Assembly (NCBI RefSeq): GCF_014874095.1
Contig: NZ_JADBEB010000001.1
Span: 372,001 to 436,000 of the forward strand
Length of the DNA: 64,000 nucleotides
Source of the DNA: Plantactinospora soyae
GTDB taxonomy: Bacteria > Actinomycetota > Actinomycetes > Mycobacteriales > Micromonosporaceae
Direction: 5' to 3'
Part shown: positions 36,409-45,380 of the stretch, piece by piece
How the letters are laid out: each line of letters begins with the position of its first letter
How positions within the stretch are numbered: the stretch's first letter is position 1
The notes under the pieces: generated by a model
Databases searched by the model: none
Told to the model about the DNA's origin: nothing
Seen by the model: only the letters and a program-made list of their open reading frames with translations
Translations under genes and position numbers: made by a program

Positions 36409-39255
36409 TCAACCCGCCGCCGGTGGGGTGAAGATGATCGCCTTGTTGTTCGCCAGCACGAGCTGGTTGTAGGAGTACTGCACCGCGCCGGTACCGGTCG
36501 CGTTCTCGATGCCGACGGTCGCCGAGTTGCCCAGCTCCCGCCCGGAGTTCAGCGCGGCGTAGTTGAAGATGATCTGCCCCCACTCGGAGATGACCACCTC
36601 GAAACTGATCCGGGCGGCCGGCGCACCGGACAGACCCATGTCGCGCCACTCGACCACGAACTGGCGGTCCGGCGCGGCGCCCACCACAGCGGTCCGGACC
36701 CGCGACTCGGGATGCATCACCAGGTCGTCCCAGAACGGGTAGAGCGTGGCGTTCGGTGCCGCCGCGTTCGGCAGCGGCCGGTTCGCCGGCCAGGATCCCC
36801 GCGAATCCACAAACGACAGTGTCCCGTTGGTGTCCACCCACGCCCTGGAGTAGTTCTGCCCGTAGAACGGGACCGGGAACGGCAGCGACACCGAGGCGCT
36901 GTCGTTGTCGCCGGTCAGTGGCAGCTCGGTCGGACCGGCCGGCACGAAGGGCACGGCGGTCTGGGTCCGGCAGGTGTAGCCGTAACTGTCCGCGCAGCTA
37001 CCGGGCGCGCCGTCGTAGGTCGCGGTGTAGGTCCGCGCGGTGGCGGGTGCCGTGATCACGTGAGTCGCTGCGCCGCCGTCCGACCAGTTCTCGAAGGTGT
37101 ACGTCGCCGGCCCCAGGCTCTGTGGTCCGGGCGCGCTGAGCGTGTTCGTAGACCCGACGATCACCTGGGTGCTGTTCGGCGTGGTGAAGTTCCGGCCGTT
37201 CATGTTGAGCCGCAGCCCGGCGGGCTTGGTCGCCAACGCGATGTTCACGGTCTTCGGGTCGAGCCGGAGCGTGGTGCTGCCGGTCAGCCCGCCACTGTCC
37301 CGGGCGGTCAGGGTCAGCTCCAGATAGGACGGATACTCGTGGTCCGGAGCCGGGAACGATCCGGAGGCCGCCCCGGTCCACTCCCGCACGGGATGGCTGT
37401 GACAGTTGTCCGGCGTGCTGCAGTGCTGCTGGACCAGTTGCCAGGAGAGCCCGGAGGCCGGCAGCGTGCCCTGTTGCGGATCGGTGGCCCGGCCGCTGAA
37501 GGTGACGGTCTCGCCGACCGACCAGCGCAGCGCCGTCGTCGGGGTCTCGATGATCGGCACCGGCGCGGCGGTGCCCACCCTGATCTGCACCGTCGCGGTG
37601 TCGCTCAGTCCGGCGAAGTCGACCACCCGCAACCGGGCGGTGTAGGTGCCCATCGACGGGTAGCGGTGACTGGCGGTCAGTCCGGTGGCGTCGACGGTGC
37701 CGTCGTCGGTGAAGTCCCACTGGTACTCCAGGATGTCGCCAGCGTCCGGGTCGCTCGATCCGACGGCGTCGAAGGAGACCGTCAACGGCGCGTTCCCGCT
37801 GGTCGGGGTCGCGTCGAGCACCGCGTTCGGCAACTGGTTGCCCGAGCTGTAGTGGAACCGCCGGACCGTTCCGCCGGTCATGTCCACGTAGTACAGGTCG
37901 TTCTCCGGCCCGATCCGCAGGTCGACGGCGCCGGCGGCGGACGCGAACGGCACGATCCGGGCCGGGTCGGGCAACCCGTTCGCGCCCGTCCGCATCGCCC
38001 AGATGCAGCCCCGGGAGTAGTCGGCGAAGAACAGGGCACCCGCGTACGTCGCCGGATAGCTGCCACCGCTGGTCGGGTAGAACGCCACGCCGGACGGGGA
38101 CGAGCCACCGGTACGGCAACCGTCGCCGGGCGCCACGACCTGGCTGTGCTGGTAGGTGTAGTACGGCGGCGTCACCGTACCGGCGGGTGCGGCGTAGAGG
38201 CTCTCGCAGAGCGTCAGGTTCGCCGCGTTGTAGCCACCCTGCGGGGCGTTCCCCTCGTAGCAGGGCCAGCCGTAGTTCCGGACCGGCCCCACCGCGGGGT
38301 CGACGATCCGGTTTATCTCCTCCCAGGTACGCCATCCGACGTCGCCGACCCACACCTCGTTGGTGCCCGGACGGAACGTCCAGCGGAACGGGTTACGCAG
38401 CCCGTACGTCAGGATCCGTCGGCTGTTCGGGTCGGCGCTCGCGGCCAGCGGGTTGTCCGGCAGCGCGGCTCCGGTGGTGGGATTGACCCGGATCAGGGTG
38501 CCGGAGAGGCCGGTCGGGTCGCCCGGGGTACGGATGTCCTGGGAGCGCAGTGCGCCGCCCTCGGCGGTCGGCGGCGTCACCGCCGAGCCGGCCGGGGCGG
38601 GCGGGTCGCCGCACGGGTTGGCCGGGCTGCCGGCCTGGCCGTAGTCGGTGAAGGTGGCGGACGCACCCTCGCCGCCGGCGACGTACAGCGCGCCGTCCGC
38701 ACCGAACGCGAGGTCACCGATCGAGTGGCTGTCGATCTGGTGACACCAGTCGTGCAGCAGCACCTGCTCCGGGCCCGTCATCACGTTGCCGCTGGCCCGC
38801 AGCCGGGAGACCCGGGCGCTGGCCCGGCAGTTCCCGATCACCGGGCAGGCGTCGCGGTAGGTGGGGGCACTGCCGCCGATCACCCCGTCGTAGGTGTAGC
38901 TGACGTAGACGTACGGGTCGGCGGGAAAATTCGGGGCCAGGGCCAGCCCGATCAGGCCGAGGTCGGTGAAGTCGTACACGTTGGTCCGCAGGTCTGCGAA
39001 GACCGTCGCGGAGCTGTCGGCGAGGCTGTCGAAGACCTTGACAAGTCCGCTCTTCTCCGCCACGAAGACCCGCCCGTCGGAGGCGAAGACGAGTTTGGTC
39101 GGCCGGGTCAGTCCGGTGAACACCACCTGCTGGGTGAAGCCCGCCGGTACGGCCGCGGCGGGCCGGGGGCCGAGCGTCGGCAATCCGACCATGATCGGCG
39201 CGCCCAGCACGAATGCCAGGATGAATGCCCAGACACGTTCCCCCACGCGCGACAT
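36409..39255 (-). CDS. Secreted sugar dehydrogenase-like protein with PKD and lectin-like C-terminal domains (copy 1)
   Basis: A 948-residue exported protein. A signal peptide of about 35 residues ends in RPAAA. Residues about 38-470 are a glucose/sorbosone dehydrogenase-type six-bladed propeller (PTKLVFASDGRVFVAEKSG; LRNPFRWTFRPGTNEVWVGD; VAFYPTSGGSYPATYAGALF). A PKD domain follows (SFDAVGSSDPDAGDI; YQWDFTDDGTVDATGL), then an Ig-like region, a bacterial repeat segment (YTFENWSDGGAATHVITAPA) and a final beta-sandwich of about 170 residues resembling nidogen-type domains. Whether it binds PQQ or oxidises sugars is not shown. It is a tandem paralogue of the next gene. Confidence 0.88.
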   Translation of the reverse strand: MSRVGERVWAFILAFVLGAPIMVGLPTLGPRPAAAVPAGFTQQVVFTGLTRPTKLVFASDGRVFVAEKSGLVKVFDSLADSSATVFADLRTNVYDFTDLGLIGLALAPNFPADPYVYVSYTYDGVIGGSAPTYRDACPVIGNCRASARVSRLRASGNVMTGPEQVLLHDWCHQIDSHSIGDLAFGADGALYVAGGEGASATFTDYGQAGSPANPCGDPPAPAGSAVTPPTAEGGALRSQDIRTPGDPTGLSGTLIRVNPTTGAALPDNPLAASADPNSRRILTYGLRNPFRWTFRPGTNEVWVGDVGWRTWEEINRIVDPAVGPVRNYGWPCYEGNAPQGGYNAANLTLCESLYAAPAGTVTPPYYTYQHSQVVAPGDGCRTGGSSPSGVAFYPTSGGSYPATYAGALFFADYSRGCIWAMRTGANGLPDPARIVPFASAAGAVDLRIGPENDLYYVDMTGGTVRRFHYSSGNQLPNAVLDATPTSGNAPLTVSFDAVGSSDPDAGDILEYQWDFTDDGTVDATGLTASHRYPSMGTYTARLRVVDFAGLSDTATVQIRVGTAAPVPIIETPTTALRWSVGETVTFSGRATDPQQGTLPASGLSWQLVQQHCSTPDNCHSHPVREWTGAASGSFPAPDHEYPSYLELTLTARDSGGLTGSTTLRLDPKTVNIALATKPAGLRLNMNGRNFTTPNSTQVIVGSTNTLSAPGPQSLGPATYTFENWSDGGAATHVITAPATARTYTATYDGAPGSCADSYGYTCRTQTAVPFVPAGPTELPLTGDNDSASVSLPFPVPFYGQNYSRAWVDTNGTLSFVDSRGSWPANRPLPNAAAPNATLYPFWDDLVMHPESRVRTAVVGAAPDRQFVVEWRDMGLSGAPAARISFEVVISEWGQIIFNYAALNSGRELGNSATVGIENATGTGAVQYSYNQLVLANNKAIIFTPPAAG

Positions 39256-39537
39256 GACGGTCTCCCTCCGAGGGCGGAGCGACCGGGTCCGGCGCTAGTT
39301 GCCCGCACCTAGGATCACCACTCATGCCGTAACTGGCTGTCACGAGGTTGACCAACGGCGCTGGCCGACCGGATTGTCTTAACGGCCGATCAGCATCCCT
39401 GGTCAGCCGTTTGCACAGCCGGTCACGCGGGCCGGATTACCGCCTTCGAGGAACGTGCGGAGCAGCCTCGTACGGCCGAACTCGGCCACGTTGCGCAACT
39501 CCCAGTCGAACCGATGCCGGGCCCTCTCGACCCTGGG

Positions 39538-42363
39538 TCACGGGCGGAAGACGATCGACGTCCCGTTGACCAGCACGGGCTGGTTGACCGAGAACGGCAA
39601 CGCGACGGTGCCGGCGGCGTTCTCGATGCCGACCGTCGCCGAGTCGCCCCGCTCCCGACCGCCGGTGTCCAGATCCCGGTAGTCGAAGACGATCTCCCCG
39701 TTCTCCGCCAGTGCCGCCGCGAAGCTCAGCCGCGCGGACGTGGAGCCGTACAGGCCGACGTTGCGCCACTCGACCACGAACCGCCGCTCCGGCGCCGTAC
39801 CGGTGACCGCGGTCCGGACGCTCGAATCCGCCCGAACGTACAGGTCGTCCCAGAACGGGTACACGGCGGCGTTCGGCCGCTCGGCGTCCGGCAGTCCCCC
39901 GTTGACCGGCTGCGCGCTGACCGGGTCCACGAACGACACGAATCCGTTGGCCGACACCCAGGCCCGGGAGTACGCCTGGCCGAACAACCGGACCGGGAAC
40001 GGCAGCGCCACCTCGGAGACCGCGTCGTCCCCGGTCAGCGACAGCACCCCGCCGTCCGCCGTCGGCCAGGGTCGACCGGTCTCGGTCGTACAGGTGTAGC
40101 CGGAGGCGGCACCGCAGCCGGCGGCACCGGCGTACGTCGCCGTGTAGCCGGTGGCGGTGGCCGGTGCCGTGACGACGTGCGTCGCCGCACCCCCGTCGGA
40201 CCAGTCGGCGAACGAGTACGGCACCCCACCGACCTGCTGCTTCCCCGGCGCGCTGACCGTGTTCGTCGACCCGACGATCACCGTACGGGTGAACGGGGCG
40301 GTTCCGGTGATAGCGCCGACGCTGAGCTGCAGCCCGGGCGGGTTGGTGGCGAACGTCAGGTCGACGGTGTACGGGTCGAGCCGCCGTACGACGGTGTTCG
40401 CCAGCCCCTGCGCGTCCGTCGCGGTCAGCTCCAGCTCCAGATACGACGGATACTCGTGATCCGGCGCCACGAACGAGCCCTCGGCCACGCCCGACCACTC
40501 GCGTACCGGATGGGTGTGGCAGTTGTCGACCGACTCGCAGTGCTGCATCCGCAGCCGCCAGGACAGCGCGGACGCCGGCAGGGTGCCCTGCTGCGGATCG
40601 GTGGCGTGACCGCTGAAGGTCAGCGTCTCGCCCACCCGCCACTGGGTACCCGGTCCGGGGGTGTCCAGCACGGCCGTCGGAGCGCCGTTGCCGGGCTGGA
40701 TCCGCACCGTGCCGCTCGCCGAGACGTCCAGGGTGTCGGTGACGGTCAGCGTCGCGGTGTAGCTGCCGTTCTCCGGGTAGCGGAAGCTGGTCGTCGGGGT
40801 GGTGGCGTCGACCGTGCCGTCGCTGGTGAAATCCCACGCGTAGCGGAGCCGGCCCGCGTCGGCCGGGTCCGGATCGGTCGAGCCGGTGCCGTCGAACGCG
40901 ACGGTGAGCGGCGCGGGCCCGCTGGTCGGCGTCGCGCTGATCACCGCGGTCGGCGGCTGGTTGCCGGGGAAGTACCGGATCCGCCGCACGGTGCCGCCGG
41001 CCATGTCGGCGTAGTAGAGCTCGCCGCCCGGCCCGACGGCCAGGTCCACCGGCCCGGCGGCGGCCTGACCGAACGTCTGGATGTTCGCCGGGTTCGGCAG
41101 TCCGCCGGCCGTACCCGGGCGCATCGCCCAGATGCAGCCGCGCGAGTAGTCGGCGAAGAACAGCGCTCCGGCGTACGCCGCCGGATAGCTGCCGCCGCTG
41201 CCGGGATAGAACGCCAGTCCGGATACGGCGTCCCCGCCCGAGCCGCAGGTCTCCCCGGGCACCACCGCCGCGCCGTGGTTGTAGGTGTAGTAGGGCGCGG
41301 TCTGCCCGGCACCGGTGTAGAGGGTCTCGCAGAGGTTCAGGTTGGCGTTGTCGTAGCTGGCCATCCGGCCGGCGCCCTCGTAACAGGGCCAGCCGAGGTT
41401 GGTGACGGCGGCGGTCGGGTCGACCACCCGGTCGATCTCCTCCCAGCCGTTCCAGCCGACGTCGCCCAGCCACACCTCGTTGGTCCCCGGCCGGATCGTG
41501 AACCGGTACGGGTTACGGGTTCCGTGCGCGACGATCCGGCGGGCGTTGAGGTCCGCCGAAGCGATCAGCGGGTTGCCGGCGGCGGCCGCCCCGGTCGCCG
41601 GGTCGAGCCGCAGCACCGCGCCGTCCAGGTTGGTCGGGTCGGCGGTGGTCCGGACGTCCTGGGACCGCAGCGCGCCGCCCTGGGCGCCCGGGGGCGTCAT
41701 GGTGCCGCCCGGCGGGTCGCCGCACGGATTCGCCGGGCGGCCCAGCTGGCCGTAGTCGACGGCGCTGAAGCTGGCGCCGTCGCCGGCACTGGCGTAGAGC
41801 ATGCCGTCGGCGCCGAAACGCAGGTCGCCGACGGAGTGGCTCGGGTACTGCTGGCACCAGTCCTGAATCAGCACCTGCTCGGTGCCGGTCATCACGTCAC
41901 CGCCGGCCCGCAGCCGGGAGAGCCGGCCGGTGACCAGACAGCGGCCGTTGTTGGCGTCGGCGCAGACGTCGTTCCACACCGGCGCGGTCTGCCCCGGCGG
42001 TGCGTCGTAGGTGTAGAGCACGTAGACCCAGGGATTGGCCGGGAAGTCGGCCGGCAGCGCCAGTCCGAGCAGGCCACGGTCCCACTGGTTGTGCACGATC
42101 CTGGACAGGTCGGCGAAGACCGTCGGGGTCGGGTCGGCCAGGTCGGCGAAGACCTTCACCCGGCCGCCCTTCTCGGCCACGAACACCCGGCCGTCCGGGG
42201 CGAACTCGATGTTCGTCGGCTCGGTCAGCCCGCTGAAGACGACCTGCTCCTGGAAGCCCGTCGGCAGGGTCACCGCCGCCGCCGGCTCACCCCGAAGTGG
42301 ACTCAGTACGCTGACCAGGAGTGTCAGCACCAGACTCGTCCCTATGCCACGACGCAGGCGCAC
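39538..42363 (-). CDS. Secreted sugar dehydrogenase-like protein with PKD and lectin-like C-terminal domains (copy 2)
   Basis: A 941-residue paralogue of the adjacent gene with the same domain order: signal peptide (cleavage after EPAAA), propeller (IEFAPDGRVFVAEKGGRVKV; GTRNPYRFTIRPGTNEVWLG; FADYSRGCIWAM), PKD domain (AFDGTGSTDPDPADAG; YAWDFTSDGTVDATTP), Ig-like part, FADWSDGGAATHVVTAPATA segment and terminal sandwich. GTG 42363 has GGGGAGGG about 8 nt upstream. The 282 bp between the copies hold no gene. The two are clearly related but diverged along their whole length, so the duplication is old. Confidence 0.9.
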   Translation of the reverse strand: MRLRRGIGTSLVLTLLVSVLSPLRGEPAAAVTLPTGFQEQVVFSGLTEPTNIEFAPDGRVFVAEKGGRVKVFADLADPTPTVFADLSRIVHNQWDRGLLGLALPADFPANPWVYVLYTYDAPPGQTAPVWNDVCADANNGRCLVTGRLSRLRAGGDVMTGTEQVLIQDWCQQYPSHSVGDLRFGADGMLYASAGDGASFSAVDYGQLGRPANPCGDPPGGTMTPPGAQGGALRSQDVRTTADPTNLDGAVLRLDPATGAAAAGNPLIASADLNARRIVAHGTRNPYRFTIRPGTNEVWLGDVGWNGWEEIDRVVDPTAAVTNLGWPCYEGAGRMASYDNANLNLCETLYTGAGQTAPYYTYNHGAAVVPGETCGSGGDAVSGLAFYPGSGGSYPAAYAGALFFADYSRGCIWAMRPGTAGGLPNPANIQTFGQAAAGPVDLAVGPGGELYYADMAGGTVRRIRYFPGNQPPTAVISATPTSGPAPLTVAFDGTGSTDPDPADAGRLRYAWDFTSDGTVDATTPTTSFRYPENGSYTATLTVTDTLDVSASGTVRIQPGNGAPTAVLDTPGPGTQWRVGETLTFSGHATDPQQGTLPASALSWRLRMQHCESVDNCHTHPVREWSGVAEGSFVAPDHEYPSYLELELTATDAQGLANTVVRRLDPYTVDLTFATNPPGLQLSVGAITGTAPFTRTVIVGSTNTVSAPGKQQVGGVPYSFADWSDGGAATHVVTAPATATGYTATYAGAAGCGAASGYTCTTETGRPWPTADGGVLSLTGDDAVSEVALPFPVRLFGQAYSRAWVSANGFVSFVDPVSAQPVNGGLPDAERPNAAVYPFWDDLYVRADSSVRTAVTGTAPERRFVVEWRNVGLYGSTSARLSFAAALAENGEIVFDYRDLDTGGRERGDSATVGIENAAGTVALPFSVNQPVLVNGTSIVFRP

Positions 42364-42619
42364 GACGCACCCTCCCCACTGTCCCGGATGCCGCAGTCCG
42401 CAACCGTACCGTCGGCCGCCCCGTCGGCACAGGGTAGGTTTCCGGGCAAGCGTTGCGGGCTTCCCGCGTCAAATCGCGTTTCCGGGCGAAGATCAATAAA
42501 TCGGTTCGCTCCCGACAGCTATCGCAACGCTCTCTCGCCTGTATAAGTGAATTCGCCCCCATCGGACGCCGACCCACCGGTGAATGAGCGAAGGAACAAT
42601 CGTCCGATCGGTCGTTACC

Positions 42620-42649
42620 TTGTAAGTAAGTCGACACATCCGCCATTCT
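42620..42649 (+). promoter_or_regulatory. Candidate promoter for the GT4-Wzz-Wzy block
   Basis: TTGTAA (42620-42625), an 18-bp spacer and CATTCT (42644-42649). The -35 overlaps the TTAC-CTT-GTAA palindrome. It would give a leader of about 165 nt containing the 42745 hairpin. Confidence 0.4.
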
Positions 42650-42744
42650 TCGGTCCTTGCCCCCGCCGGGCTGGTAGAGCAGTGTCTTTGTAGGACGCCG
42701 GTCGGTAGCGGGATACCTCGGTGTGTGAGCTTTGCTTCCTTTGG

Positions 42745-42774
42745 GTCGCGGCGATATTTCCAATTCGCCGCGAC
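42745..42774 (+). promoter_or_regulatory. Perfect hairpin in the leader of the GT4 gene
   Basis: GTCGCGGCGA (42745-42754) and TCGCCGCGAC (42765-42774) form a 10-bp stem around an A/T-rich 10-nt loop, TATTTCCAAT, 45 nt before the start codon. It could be an operator, an attenuator or a protein-binding leader element. Confidence 0.6.
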
Positions 42775-42819
42775 TCTCCATCGAAAACGTCGTCCGAGCT
42801 GCGCGGATGGGAGTTAGAG

Positions 42820-44181
42820 ATGGCCGATCGACGCCCTCATGTGGTCATCGTGGTGGTCAATCTGCCGGCCGAGCGGGATCGCCGGGTGATCCGGGAGTGC
42901 CAGGCCCTGGAGGCAGCCGGCTACCGGGCCTCGGTGATCTGCCCACGCGGCCCGAGGCCGCTGACGGTGCTGCCGGGCACCACGGCCACCACGATCCTCT
43001 CGTTTCCCCAGCCGCTGGCCGGAAAGGGCGTACTCTCCTTCGCCGCCGAGTTCGCCTGGGCACTGATCGCCGTGACCGCCCGGCTGCTCGGCCTGATGCT
43101 CCGTACCCGGGTGGACGCCGTGCAGGCGTGCAACCCGCCGGACGTCTTCTGGGTGGTCGGGCTGCTGATGCGGGCCCTGGGCCGGCCGTTCGTCTTCGAC
43201 CACCACGATCTCAGCCCGGAACTGTACGAGTGCAAGGCCGGCGAGCCCCGAACGAGTGTGCTGTGGATGCTCCGGCTGTTCGAACGGCTCTCCTGGCGCT
43301 GCGCCACCGCCGTGGTCGCGACCAACGAGTCGTTCCGCGAGCTGGCGATGAACCGGGGCGGATGTCACCCGGACAAGGTGGTGGTGGTCCGCAACGGCCC
43401 GGCGCTCGCCGAGGTCCACCGGGACCGGCCCTCCCCGGCGGAACCGCTGGCCGACACCGGCAACGGCAACGCCTCCGGCAACAGCAACGGTTCCGGCAAC
43501 AGCAGCGGCAACGGCTCCGACAACCGCAACGGCAACGGCAACGGCTCCGGCGACCCGCGACAGAAGGTCGTCTACGTCGGCGTGATCAACCCGCAGGACA
43601 ACGTCGAGGCCGCCGTACTGGCCGCCGAGCGGTTGGTGGGGCTGCGCGGCACCGACGACTGGGAGCTGGTGGTCGCCGGGGACGGCGAGAGCATGTCGGA
43701 GCTGCGCCGGCTGGCCATCCAGCGGGGGATCGAGGACGTCGTACGGTTCACCGGCTGGCTGGAGGCCGACGAGGTCGACGAGTTGCTCTGCTCGGCGTCG
43801 ATCGCGATCCAGCCGGACCTGCCGAGCCGGATGGCCGAGATGTACACCATGGCCAAGACCGTGGAGTACGTGGCCCGGGGCGTACCGGTCGTCGCCGTGG
43901 ACCTGCTGGAGACCCGGCGTACCGCCGACTCGGCCGCGAGCTACGTGTTGACCGGCAGCCCGGACGAGTTCGCCAAGGCCATCGACCAGTTGCTCAGCGA
44001 CGAGCATGCCAGGGCGGCGATGAGCGTCACGGGTCGACAGCGCTTCATCGATGAGCTCGCCTGGGATCACCAGGTGAAGTCGTACATCCGACTGTGGGAT
44101 CGATTGCTCCGCCCGTCGCCGAACGGCTACAACCAAGTTTCATCGGGTAACGGGGCCGATGCCGCGCGCCTGCCAATCTGA
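42820..44181 (+). CDS. Glycosyltransferase family 4 with an Asn/Gly/Ser insert
   Basis: A 453-residue GT-B retaining glycosyltransferase of exopolysaccharide assembly. ATG 42820 has GGATGGGAG upstream. The N-terminal Rossmann half shows VNLPAERDRRVIRECQALEA, AVQACNPPDVFWVVG and FDHHDLSPELYE. The C-terminal half has VVYVGVINPQDNVEAAV, LVVAGDGESM, VRFTGWLEADEVDELL and SRMAEMYTMAKTVEYVARG, giving the EX7E-like nucleotide-sugar site. Residues 214-244 are an inserted linker made almost only of Gly, Asn and Ser, placed between the two halves. It opens the rightward unit that includes Wzz-like and Wzy genes. Confidence 0.92.
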   Translation: MADRRPHVVIVVVNLPAERDRRVIRECQALEAAGYRASVICPRGPRPLTVLPGTTATTILSFPQPLAGKGVLSFAAEFAWALIAVTARLLGLMLRTRVDAVQACNPPDVFWVVGLLMRALGRPFVFDHHDLSPELYECKAGEPRTSVLWMLRLFERLSWRCATAVVATNESFRELAMNRGGCHPDKVVVVRNGPALAEVHRDRPSPAEPLADTGNGNASGNSNGSGNSSGNGSDNRNGNGNGSGDPRQKVVYVGVINPQDNVEAAVLAAERLVGLRGTDDWELVVAGDGESMSELRRLAIQRGIEDVVRFTGWLEADEVDELLCSASIAIQPDLPSRMAEMYTMAKTVEYVARGVPVVAVDLLETRRTADSAASYVLTGSPDEFAKAIDQLLSDEHARAAMSVTGRQRFIDELAWDHQVKSYIRLWDRLLRPSPNGYNQVSSGNGADAARLPI

Positions 44182-44223
44182 CGCATTTCCTCAGCATTTC
44201 CGCGCATCCGAAGGGGCCGTCCG

Positions 44224-45327
44224 ATGGACCTTCTCGACCTGCTGAAGCTCATGTTTCGGCGGTGGTACGTCTCGGCCCCGGTCGTCGTCGTGACGCTCGG
44301 TGCGGCGCTCGCCTTCGGCCTGGCGATCCAGCCGGAGTACAAGACCGAGGTCGCCATCCTGCTCGTGCCGCCGACCACCTCGGCCGCGGCTCCGGAGCCC
44401 GACGCCACCCCGCGCCCGGGAAACCCCTGGCTGCGGATCGGTGAGAACGCGATGGCCCAGGCGGTGCAGATCTCGATCTCGGCGCACGACGCCCGTACGA
44501 AGATCGCCACGGCCGGCGGTGATCCCGACTACGAGGTCGGGCTGGTCACCCGCAGCTCGATCCTGACCGTCGCCGTCGTGGCGGCGGACGAGGAGAGCGC
44601 CCGGAAGACCGTGCAGGCGGTGACCCAGTTGATCCACGACGAGGTCGCCGGGCAGCAGGCACAGTACGAGCCGAATCCGGGCGAACAGATCACCACCGAG
44701 GTGCTCGATCCCGGCCTGAACATCGTGCAGTCCCGGTCCAACGTGCTGCGGGCGCAGGTAGTGATCGCGGCCATCGGCGCGCTGCTGGCCGCCGTGTCGG
44801 CCGTCGTCTACGACGCGGTGGCCCGGCGCCGCGCCACCGCCCGGCTCGGGCAGCGGCGGGACGGCCGCGCCCCGGTGGCCTGGAACGGGAACGCCGGCCA
44901 GGCGATGGTCGGTGCGCCACGTCCCGCGGCGACCCCCACCGTGGCCCCGGCGCCCGCCGCCCGGTCGGCACCACCGGCCGGAGGAGCCGCCCGGGACGCC
45001 ACCCAGCCCCTGTCGATGAGCGCCGCCCGCGCCAGGGCCGGATTCGGCCCGCCCGATCGGCACGGGGCGCACTCCGTCGGCGACGAGGGCACCGGGCCCG
45101 AGCCGGAGCAGCACGACGGTGGGCCTCCGGGCAACGACCGGAACGCCGGCCACACCGCCAACGGGCACGGCGGGCCGCACACCGCCGAGGATCGGGGCCC
45201 GGGCCGGACCGTCGAGCGGGCGGGTCCCGGCGGCCCGGCCCGGCCGGAACTCCGGCCCGGCCCGCATTCCGACGAGACCATCCTGCTGACCACCGTCCGC
45301 AACCCCGCCGACGATTCGTCCCAATGA
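44224..45327 (+). CDS. Wzz-like chain-length/assembly membrane protein
   Basis: A 367-residue membrane protein. A short N-terminal amphipathic part (LLDLLKLMFRRWY) precedes the first span (about residues 17-36). The extracellular portion (about 40-174) resembles the Wzz domain, with YKTEVAILLVPP and LDPGLNIVQSRSN. The second span is about 176-197. A 170-residue Pro/Gly/His-rich cytoplasmic tail without a kinase domain follows, so any tyrosine kinase is encoded elsewhere. ATG 44224 has GAAGGGG upstream. It follows the GT4 gene by 42 bp and precedes the polymerase gene. Confidence 0.85.
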   Translation: MDLLDLLKLMFRRWYVSAPVVVVTLGAALAFGLAIQPEYKTEVAILLVPPTTSAAAPEPDATPRPGNPWLRIGENAMAQAVQISISAHDARTKIATAGGDPDYEVGLVTRSSILTVAVVAADEESARKTVQAVTQLIHDEVAGQQAQYEPNPGEQITTEVLDPGLNIVQSRSNVLRAQVVIAAIGALLAAVSAVVYDAVARRRATARLGQRRDGRAPVAWNGNAGQAMVGAPRPAATPTVAPAPAARSAPPAGGAARDATQPLSMSAARARAGFGPPDRHGAHSVGDEGTGPEPEQHDGGPPGNDRNAGHTANGHGGPHTAEDRGPGRTVERAGPGGPARPELRPGPHSDETILLTTVRNPADDSSQ

Positions 45328-45380
45328 TCACCGGGAACCCCACGAGCGCCGGCTGACGGCGCACGGACGAGACGAGCGAC

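Larger units (their letters stand above)
42364..42819. other. 456-bp divergent regulatory region upstream of the second exopolysaccharide block
   Basis: No gene is supported. The stretch is conspicuously less GC-rich than its surroundings. It contains TATAAG (42542-42547), the palindrome TTAC-CTT-GTAA (42615-42625), a promoter-like pair at 42620-42649 and a perfect 10-bp hairpin at 42745-42774. This is the most regulation-rich gap in the window, between the sugar-dehydrogenase-like paralogue and the GT4 gene. Confidence 0.6.

Noticed and set aside
36394-42546. Two very long plus-strand frames (972 and 1,010 codons) opposite the sugar-dehydrogenase-like genes
   Set aside because: Arg/Gly/Val-rich shadow composition, no family match, and the opposite strand has signal peptides and complete domains.
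42364-42819. Riboswitch (c-di-GMP or c-di-AMP type) in the GT4 leader
   Set aside because: I could not find the conserved cores of either class; only a simple hairpin is supported.
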